Below are positions 20,724 to 25,977 of a stretch of 25,977 nt of DNA, piece by piece. Below the pieces are notes generated by a model, which saw only the letters and a program-made list of their open reading frames with translations, did not search any database and was not told where the DNA came from. Within the stretch, counting starts at the first letter, position 1. Each line of letters starts with the position of its first letter. A program made the translations under genes and the position numbers. Origin of the DNA: Pseudolachnospira sp964507035 (GTDB lineage Bacteria > Bacillota > Clostridia > Lachnospirales > Lachnospiraceae). The DNA lies in the NCBI GenBank assembly GCA_964507035.1, contig CAZDOQ010000015.1, positions 1-25,977 on the forward strand, written 5' to 3'.

Positions 20724-22210
20724 GGTATCCTCCGTGCAATATCGCCTGCCATCACAGCCCGTTCTCCCAGTTCCGCCGCCGCCGCGTCACCAGCCAGACT
20801 GTGGAGCAGCACGCCGTAGGACGCCGCCTCAAAGGGTTCCATGCCCCCGGCCAGCAGTCCTCCTATGACGCCGGAGAGAACGTCCCCGCTGCCACCGGTG
20901 GCCATGCCAGAGTTTCCGCAGGTATTCACGTAAAGCCGCTTGCCGCCTCCGGCCACCAGCGTTTTGGCGTCCTTCATCACCAGCACCGCCCCGTACCGCT
21001 CGCTGAAGGTCCGGGCCGTCTCCGGCAGGTCCATGGTGATATGGGACACCGGCATGCCAATGAGCCGGGACATCTCCCCCAGATGGGGCGTCAGCACCGT
21101 ATCCTCCCCCAGCAGGTCCAGCATTTCCCGGTGGGCCGCCAGGGTGTTGAGTCCGTCTGCGTCTATGACCACCGGCACCTTATGGTATTGGAGCACATAA
21201 CGGAGCAGGCTGGTGGTGTAATCCCCCATGCCCAGTCCCGGCCCTATGACAATGGACTTGGCCCAGCTGCAGGCCTCCTCCAGCACATCCAGGGGAAGTT
21301 CCGTTCCGGAGCAGGTGGTGAGGATGGCCTCCGGCAGGGATGTCTGCAGGATCACCCGGTTTTCCTCCACCGTCAGCACCCGCACCAGTCCGGCGCCGCT
21401 GCGGTAGGCCCCCCGGCCGCTTAAAACAGCCGCTCCGGCCATGTTTTTGGCCCCGGCTATCACCAGCACCCGGCCAAAAGTTCCCTTGTTGGAGCAGGCA
21501 GGCCGCTCCGGCATCTGATCCAGGTCCGACTCATCCATGGTAAACGCCTTGGGGTCCACCGCCCGCTGGCTCACCGTCGGGATCCCAATGTCCCGGACCA
21601 CCGTCTGGCCGCAATGTTCCTTCCCCGGATACAGAGCCATGCCCAGCTTTTCACACTGGAAGGTTACGGTCAGATCCGCCCGGACCGCGCACCCCAGCAC
21701 CGCCCCGGAATCGGCGGAGATGCCGCTGGGGATATCCACCGACACCACATAGGCGCCGGACCGGTTGATGGCGTCCACCGCATCCTGGAAGGCGCCGGAG
21801 ACCATCCGGGAAAGCCCGGTGCCAAACAGGGCGTCCACCACCACGGAAATCCGGTTTGTTATAATATATTCTGCAGTGAGTTCCTGGTGCACAAAAGGAA
21901 TTTCCAGGCGGCTTACAATCTCCGCCTGTATCTTCCACTCCTGGGTGGCCTTCATCTGGTTTCCCACCACCGCCACCTGCACCCTCAGTCCCTGGCCCGC
22001 CAACATTCTGGCCATGGCCAGGCCGTCCGCTCCGTTGTTTCCGGTTCCGCAGACTATAAGAATCGAGGGTTGCCCTTTCAGGCACCCTCGCATCTCTTCC
22101 ACGGTGACCGCCGCTGCATGCTCCATGAGCACAAGAGACGGAATTCCAATGGTTTCTATGGAATACCGGTCCATGCCCTGCATTTCCAACGCGTCCGTCA
22201 AAAATCTCAT
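20720..22210 (-). CDS. nnr: Bifunctional NAD(P)HX epimerase/dehydratase
   Basis: This 496-residue protein repairs hydrated NADH and NADPH. The N-terminal YjeF_N epimerase domain (about 1-215) has GTGNNGADG (55-63), DALFGTGL (126-133) and DIPSG (159-163). The C-terminal ADP-dependent dehydratase domain (about 230-490) has GPGLG (323-327), TPHLGEM (374-380) and NSGMATGGSGDVLSG (433-447), the nucleotide and catalytic-Asp site. GGGAGG precedes the ATG. The gene starts 12 bases after rex and overlaps alr by ATGA, so NAD(H) repair and D-Ala supply share a transcript with the NADH-sensing repressor. Confidence 0.96.
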   Translation of the reverse strand: MRFLTDALEMQGMDRYSIETIGIPSLVLMEHAAAVTVEEMRGCLKGQPSILIVCGTGNNGADGLAMARMLAGQGLRVQVAVVGNQMKATQEWKIQAEIVSRLEIPFVHQELTAEYIITNRISVVVDALFGTGLSRMVSGAFQDAVDAINRSGAYVVSVDIPSGISADSGAVLGCAVRADLTVTFQCEKLGMALYPGKEHCGQTVVRDIGIPTVSQRAVDPKAFTMDESDLDQMPERPACSNKGTFGRVLVIAGAKNMAGAAVLSGRGAYRSGAGLVRVLTVEENRVILQTSLPEAILTTCSGTELPLDVLEEACSWAKSIVIGPGLGMGDYTTSLLRYVLQYHKVPVVIDADGLNTLAAHREMLDLLGEDTVLTPHLGEMSRLIGMPVSHITMDLPETARTFSERYGAVLVMKDAKTLVAGGGKRLYVNTCGNSGMATGGSGDVLSGVIGGLLAGGMEPFEAASYGVLLHSLAGDAAAAELGERAVMAGDIARRIP

Positions 22211-22222
22211 AGATTCCTCCCG

Positions 22223-22855
22223 CTATTTTTTTCTGAAATTCAGCCGGTAGGAAAGCTGCATCAAACTCTCGGACAGGTGTACATTCTCCACATACGCATC
22301 CTCCGGCAAATTCAGATCCACGTGGGCAAAGTTCCAAATGGCCCGGACCCCGTAGCCGTAGATTTCCCGGGCCACCTGCACCGCCTGGTCTCTGGGGATG
22401 GTCAGGGTTACAATGGCAATATCGTTCTCCTTCAGGAAGTTTTCCAGCACGCCCATGGACATGATCTTAATATCCCGCACTTTCTTGCCCACCAGTTCCG
22501 GGTTGGAGTCAAAGATTCCTTTGATCACAAACCCTTTGGTCTCAAAATCGGCGTAGCCGGCCAGCGCTTTCCCCAGGTTGCCTCCGCCGATGATGATCAT
22601 ATTGTGGACTTTGTCAAGTCCCAGGATCTTTCCGATCTCCGTCCGCAGGTACTCCACATTGTACCCGTAGCCCTGCTGGCCGAATCCGCCAAAATTGTTC
22701 AGGTCCTGGCGGATCTGGGAAGCGGTGACTCCCATCCGTTTGCTCAGTTCATCCGAGGAGATCCGTTCCACGTTTTCCCCCTGTAAATCCGACAGGTAAC
22801 GGTAATATCTAGGAAGCCGCTTAATGACAGCGGCAGAAATCTGTTTTTGCTGCAA
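22223..22855 (-). CDS. rex: Redox-sensing transcriptional repressor Rex
   Basis: The product has an N-terminal winged helix (about 1-75; KRLPRYYRYL and the recognition region SQIRQDL, then FGQQGYGYNV) and a Rossmann domain with GGGNLG (90-95). Rex senses the NADH/NAD ratio and releases DNA when NADH is high, derepressing fermentation and anaerobic genes. I choose the TTG at 22855 (210 residues, the usual length): AAGGAAGG stands 9 bases before it. An in-frame ATG at 22891 adds 12 residues, but the predicted transcription start (near 22898) leaves it almost no leader and no ribosome binding site. It heads the rex-nnr-alr operon. Confidence 0.95.
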   Translation of the reverse strand: MQQKQISAAVIKRLPRYYRYLSDLQGENVERISSDELSKRMGVTASQIRQDLNNFGGFGQQGYGYNVEYLRTEIGKILGLDKVHNMIIIGGGNLGKALAGYADFETKGFVIKGIFDSNPELVGKKVRDIKIMSMGVLENFLKENDIAIVTLTIPRDQAVQVAREIYGYGVRAIWNFAHVDLNLPEDAYVENVHLSESLMQLSYRLNFRKK

Positions 22856-22904
22856 AAAGAGACACCTTCCTTTCTCTCTGCTCCAGTTCATTTGTTCCGC
22901 ATTT

Positions 22905-22933
22905 ATTATAATAATTTAGCAAAAAATTGTCAA
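22905..22933 (-). promoter_or_regulatory. Consensus promoter of rex-nnr-alr
   Basis: The minus strand has perfect TTGACA (22928-22933), a 17-base spacer and perfect TATAAT (22905-22910). The spacer and -10 include TTGCTAA followed by an imperfect second half, a weak match to the Rex operator (TTGTTAAnnnnTTAACAA), so autoregulation is possible but not shown. Confidence 0.85.
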
Positions 22934-22975
22934 TCCCATTCTGCGAAATGAAACGCCCCCGCGCCGGGAAAAGAC

Positions 22976-23004
22976 TTGCGGTTTTGTGCGGTTTCCAGTA
23001 TACT
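22976..23004 (+). promoter_or_regulatory. Promoter of the ABC-F gene
   Basis: TTGCGG (22976-22981), a 17-base spacer and TATACT (22999-23004). Transcription would start near 23011, about 45 bases before the ATG. It diverges from the rex promoter. Confidence 0.65.
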
Positions 23005-23055
23005 GGGACATGGGCCTGCCCCTGCCGGCAGACCTTTTAGGAGGAGGAATTGACC

Positions 23056-24975
23056 ATGGTATTGTCCTGTCACAATCTTTCCAAAAGCTTTTTGGATGGA
23101 CCCCTGTTTTCCGGGGGCACGTTTCGCATAGAAGACAAAGAAAAAGCCGCCATTGTGGGGATCAATGGTGCCGGAAAATCCACCTTATTAAGGATCATCA
23201 CCGGAGAACTGGCCCCGGATACCGGGGAGGTGGTATTGGCCAAGGGAAAGACCCTGGGCTATCTGGCCCAGCACCAGGACCTGTCCGCCCACCGGACCAT
23301 CTATGAGGAGGTCCTGGTGGCCAAGGAGGACGTGCTGCGGCTGGAGCAGGCGATGCGCCAGCTGGAGCGGCAGATGAAAAACGTCCAGGGGGAAAAGCTT
23401 ACCGCCCTGATGGAGACCTATGCCCGGCTGAACCACGAATTTGAGCAAAAAGACGGCTACGCCTGCCAAAGCGAGGTCACCGGCATCCTGAAAGGCCTGG
23501 GCTTTGGGGAAGAGGATTTCCATAAACCTTATGAGACCCTCTCCGGCGGCCAGAAGACCCGGGTCACCCTGGGGCGGCTGCTCTTAGAAAAGCCGGACCT
23601 GCTCCTGCTGGATGAGCCCACCAACCACCTGGATATTCTCTCGGTGGCCTGGCTGGAAAATTATCTGAAAAACTATCCCGGCAGCGTGCTGGTGGTGGCC
23701 CATGACCGGTATTTCCTGGACCGGATTGTAACCAAGATCATAGAGGTGGAGGCGGGCAAGATCACCACCTTCTCCGGCAACTACTCCGCCTATGCAGAGA
23801 AGAAAAAGATGCTCCGGGAGGCGGCCCTCCGCCAGTATCTCAATCAGCAGCAGGAGATCAAGCACCAGGAAGCAGTGATCGCCAAACTCCGCTCCTTCAA
23901 CCGGGAGAAATCCATCCGCCGGGCCGAGAGCAGGGAAAAGGCCCTGGCCAAGATAGAGCGGGTGGAAAAGCCCACGGAGTTAAAGGATTCCATGTTCTTC
24001 ACCCTGGAGCCCAACGAAGTCAGCGGCAACGATGTGCTGGCCATCCGGAATCTGTCCAAGTCCTACGGCAGCCACACCTTGTTCCGGGATGTGGATCTGG
24101 ATATCAAACGGGGAGAACGGGTGGCGGTGATCGGCGCCAACGGCACCGGCAAAACCACGTTGCTCAAGATCATCAACGGCCTGGTGGAACCGGATACCGG
24201 AAGCGTGACCCTGGGCTCCCGGGTGGCCATCGGCTACTATGACCAGGAGCAGCAGCTTCTGGAGGAGTCCAACACGCTGTTTGAGGAAATCCAGAACGCC
24301 TACCCCCACCTGAACAACACCACCATCCGGAACACCCTGGCCGCTTTTCTGTTCACCGGGGACGATGTGTTCAAACGGATTTTCGAGCTGTCCGGCGGAG
24401 AGCGGGGGCGCATGTCCCTGGCCAAGCTGATCCTCTCCCCCTGCAACTTTCTGATTTTGGACGAGCCCACCAACCACCTGGATATGACCTCCAAGGAGAT
24501 TCTGGAACAGGCCCTCTCCCACTATACCGGCACCGTGCTCTACGTGTCCCACGACCGGTACTTTGTGAACCAGACCGCCACCCGGATCCTGGAACTCACC
24601 GGGGAATCCTTTATAAATTATATTGGAAATTACGACTATTATCTGGAAAAGAAAGGGGAACTGACCGCTGCCTACGCCAAACCGGCCCCGCAGCCTACAG
24701 GCCAGCCCGCCGCTTCCGAGGACTCCGGCTCTGCCGACTGGAAAGCCCAGAAGGAGGAGCAGGCCCGGAAGCGGAAGCGCCAGAACGATATGAAACGGAT
24801 TGAAGAGCGAATCGACGCCCTGGAGAAACGGTCCGCCGAGATAGACGAACTGCTGACGCAACCGGACGTGTACACCAACGTCTCCCGGTGCATGGAACTA
24901 AACCAGGAGCAGGAAGCCATCCGGGCGGAGACAGAACATCTCTTTGCCCAGTGGGAAGCGCTGGAGGAGGGATGA
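23056..24975 (+). CDS. ABC-F family ribosome-associated ATPase
   Basis: This 639-residue soluble protein has two ABC ATPase domains and no membrane part. Domain 1: Walker A GINGAGKS, signature LSGGQ, Walker B LLLLDEPTNHLD. Domain 2: Walker A GANGTGKT, signature LSGGE, Walker B FLILDEPTNHLD. A charged helical linker between them (RSFNREKSIRRAESREKALAKIER) matches the position of the P-site tRNA interaction motif, and a C-terminal coiled coil (about 580-635) follows a Pro-rich spacer. The layout resembles Bacillus YdiF-like ABC-F proteins, which act on the ribosome; antibiotic resistance cannot be inferred. The ATG at 23056 has GAGGAGG 8 bases upstream; an in-frame TTG six bases earlier is rejected. 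Confidence 0.93.
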   Translation: MVLSCHNLSKSFLDGPLFSGGTFRIEDKEKAAIVGINGAGKSTLLRIITGELAPDTGEVVLAKGKTLGYLAQHQDLSAHRTIYEEVLVAKEDVLRLEQAMRQLERQMKNVQGEKLTALMETYARLNHEFEQKDGYACQSEVTGILKGLGFGEEDFHKPYETLSGGQKTRVTLGRLLLEKPDLLLLDEPTNHLDILSVAWLENYLKNYPGSVLVVAHDRYFLDRIVTKIIEVEAGKITTFSGNYSAYAEKKKMLREAALRQYLNQQQEIKHQEAVIAKLRSFNREKSIRRAESREKALAKIERVEKPTELKDSMFFTLEPNEVSGNDVLAIRNLSKSYGSHTLFRDVDLDIKRGERVAVIGANGTGKTTLLKIINGLVEPDTGSVTLGSRVAIGYYDQEQQLLEESNTLFEEIQNAYPHLNNTTIRNTLAAFLFTGDDVFKRIFELSGGERGRMSLAKLILSPCNFLILDEPTNHLDMTSKEILEQALSHYTGTVLYVSHDRYFVNQTATRILELTGESFINYIGNYDYYLEKKGELTAAYAKPAPQPTGQPAASEDSGSADWKAQKEEQARKRKRQNDMKRIEERIDALEKRSAEIDELLTQPDVYTNVSRCMELNQEQEAIRAETEHLFAQWEALEEG

Positions 24976-25027
24976 CCGGTTCCCGGAAACGCTGATTGTT
25001 CCGGAAATGGTATTCCTTTATGGCGTC

Positions 25028-25977
25028 TTACCCCTTCAAATACGTTCCCACCACGTCCAGGGTCTGCTGAATGTCCTTCTCCGTGTGGGCCATGGACACA
25101 AACATGGCCTCAAACTGGGACGGCGCTACGTAGATCCCATGGTCAAACATCCAGTTGGCATACCGGGCAAAGGCCTGGGTGTCCGCGGTTTTGGCGCTGG
25201 CGTAATCCCGCACCGGCTCCGTTGTAAAGAACACGGAGCCCAGGGAGCCAACAGTGTTCAACACTGCCGGCACCTGATAGGTATCCAACAGCCGCTGCAG
25301 CCCATCAAAGAGCAGCGCCGCTTTCCGGTTCAGTTCCCCGTACCACTCCGGATGATCCCGGAGCAGGGACAGCTGGGTGTAGCCTGCGGCCATGGCCACC
25401 GGATTGCCGGACAAGGTACCCGCCTGGTATACAGAACCCAGCGGAGAGACCACGCTCATCACTTCCCGGCGTCCGCCGTAGGCTCCCACCGGCATCCCGG
25501 CGCCAATGATCTTGCCAAAGGTGGTCAGGTCCGGACGCACCCCAAAGAAGCCCTGGGCCCCGTCCGCCTGAAGGCGGAACCCGGTGATCACCTCGTCAAA
25601 AATCAGAAGGCTTCCCTCCTCGTCACACAGTCTCCGCAGACCCGGCAGAAATTCCGGGGCCGGAACCACCACGCCCATGTTGGCCGCCACCGGCTCCACA
25701 ATCACCGCCGCAATCTGTCCCGCATACCGGCGGAACAGTTCCTTCACGCTGTCCAGGCTGTTGTAGTCTGCCGTGAGGGTGTCCTGGGTGCAGCCGGCAG
25801 GTACTCCGCTGCTGTCCGGCACTCCGGCAGTCATGACCCCGGAACCGGCTTTCACCAGCAGGCCATCGCTGTGTCCATGGTAGCAGCCGTTGAACTTCAC
25901 AATCTTGTCCCGGCCTGTGAATCCCCGGGCCGCCCGGATGGCGCTCATCACCGCCTCGGTGCCGGAGTTGACCATCC
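25028..25977 (-). CDS. hemL: Glutamate-1-semialdehyde 2,1-aminomutase, 5' end beyond window
   Basis: The 316-codon fragment covers the C-terminal part of GSA aminomutase, which makes 5-aminolevulinate in the C5 tetrapyrrole pathway. Visible landmarks: NSGTEA (PLP phosphate region), NGCYHGHSD, EPVAANMGVV, FDEVITGFR (Asp that contacts the PLP ring) and TTFGKIIGAGMPVGAYGG with the PLP Lys. About 110 N-terminal residues lie to the right of the window. It converges with the ABC-F gene; the 52-base gap between the two stops shows only weak inverted repeats and no clear terminator. Confidence 0.96.
   Translation of the reverse strand, partial: MVNSGTEAVMSAIRAARGFTGRDKIVKFNGCYHGHSDGLLVKAGSGVMTAGVPDSSGVPAGCTQDTLTADYNSLDSVKELFRRYAGQIAAVIVEPVAANMGVVVPAPEFLPGLRRLCDEEGSLLIFDEVITGFRLQADGAQGFFGVRPDLTTFGKIIGAGMPVGAYGGRREVMSVVSPLGSVYQAGTLSGNPVAMAAGYTQLSLLRDHPEWYGELNRKAALLFDGLQRLLDTYQVPAVLNTVGSLGSVFFTTEPVRDYASAKTADTQAFARYANWMFDHGIYVAPSQFEAMFVSMAHTEKDIQQTLDVVGTYLKG

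Noticed and set aside
24976..25027. Bidirectional terminator between the ABC-F gene and hemL
   Set aside because: Only short self-complementary TTCC/GGAA pieces and no T run; not convincing.

Overview
The window is about 26 kb of dense, GC-rich (by eye) bacterial chromosome with short intergenic gaps, strong AGGAGG-type ribosome binding sites and sigma-A-like promoters. The gene set (nrdR, yqeG, an EF-G-like GTPase, ClpB with a ribbon-helix-helix partner, Rex-nnr-alr, a VanW-family lipoprotein, an ABC-F ATPase) points to Bacillota, class Clostridia, probably a GC-rich relative of Lachnospiraceae. Taxonomy is inference. There is no CRISPR array, insertion sequence, phage gene, tRNA or rRNA, and no gene-free stretch over 300 bases.

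Layout. Positions 1-1950 (minus): thiN and a DUF1294 membrane protein overlap, followed by nrdR and yqeG, which are coupled by a TGATG stop/start. Positions 2011-3276 (minus): a membrane glycosyltransferase with its own terminator. Positions 3444-6830 (plus): a consensus promoter preceded by a near-perfect 21-bp palindrome drives a ribbon-helix-helix protein and clpB. Positions 6900-11602 (minus): leuS and an EF-G-like GTPase, each with its own promoter. Positions 11759-13118 (plus): a monocistronic aroA. Positions 13105-18404 (minus): an apparent operon of a VanW-family lipoprotein, a continuous frame joining a DUF2284 domain to an MmeI-like DNA methyltransferase, and rsuA. Positions 18552-22933 (minus): rex, nnr and alr, then yebC with its own promoter. 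Positions 22976-24975 (plus): an ABC-F ATPase divergent from rex. Positions 25028 to the right edge (minus): the 3' part of hemL.

Most genes are housekeeping: translation (leuS, rsuA, EF-G-like, ABC-F), stress and protein repair (clpB), cofactors and metabolite repair (thiN, nnr, hemL), cell wall (alr, VanW) and redox or nucleotide regulation (rex, nrdR). The unusual features cluster at 16.1-19.6 kb. The 3' end of alr runs directly into the remnant of a MazF toxin gene and is translated through it in a different frame. The VanW gene stops at a TAA, yet its frame stays open for 36 more codons to a TGA that overlaps the next start codon. A DUF2284 domain and a methyltransferase share one open frame, although the methyltransferase has its own ribosome binding site and start. 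The best candidate for a new regulatory unit is the ribbon-helix-helix/clpB operon with its palindromic promoter site. No clearly new defence system was found.
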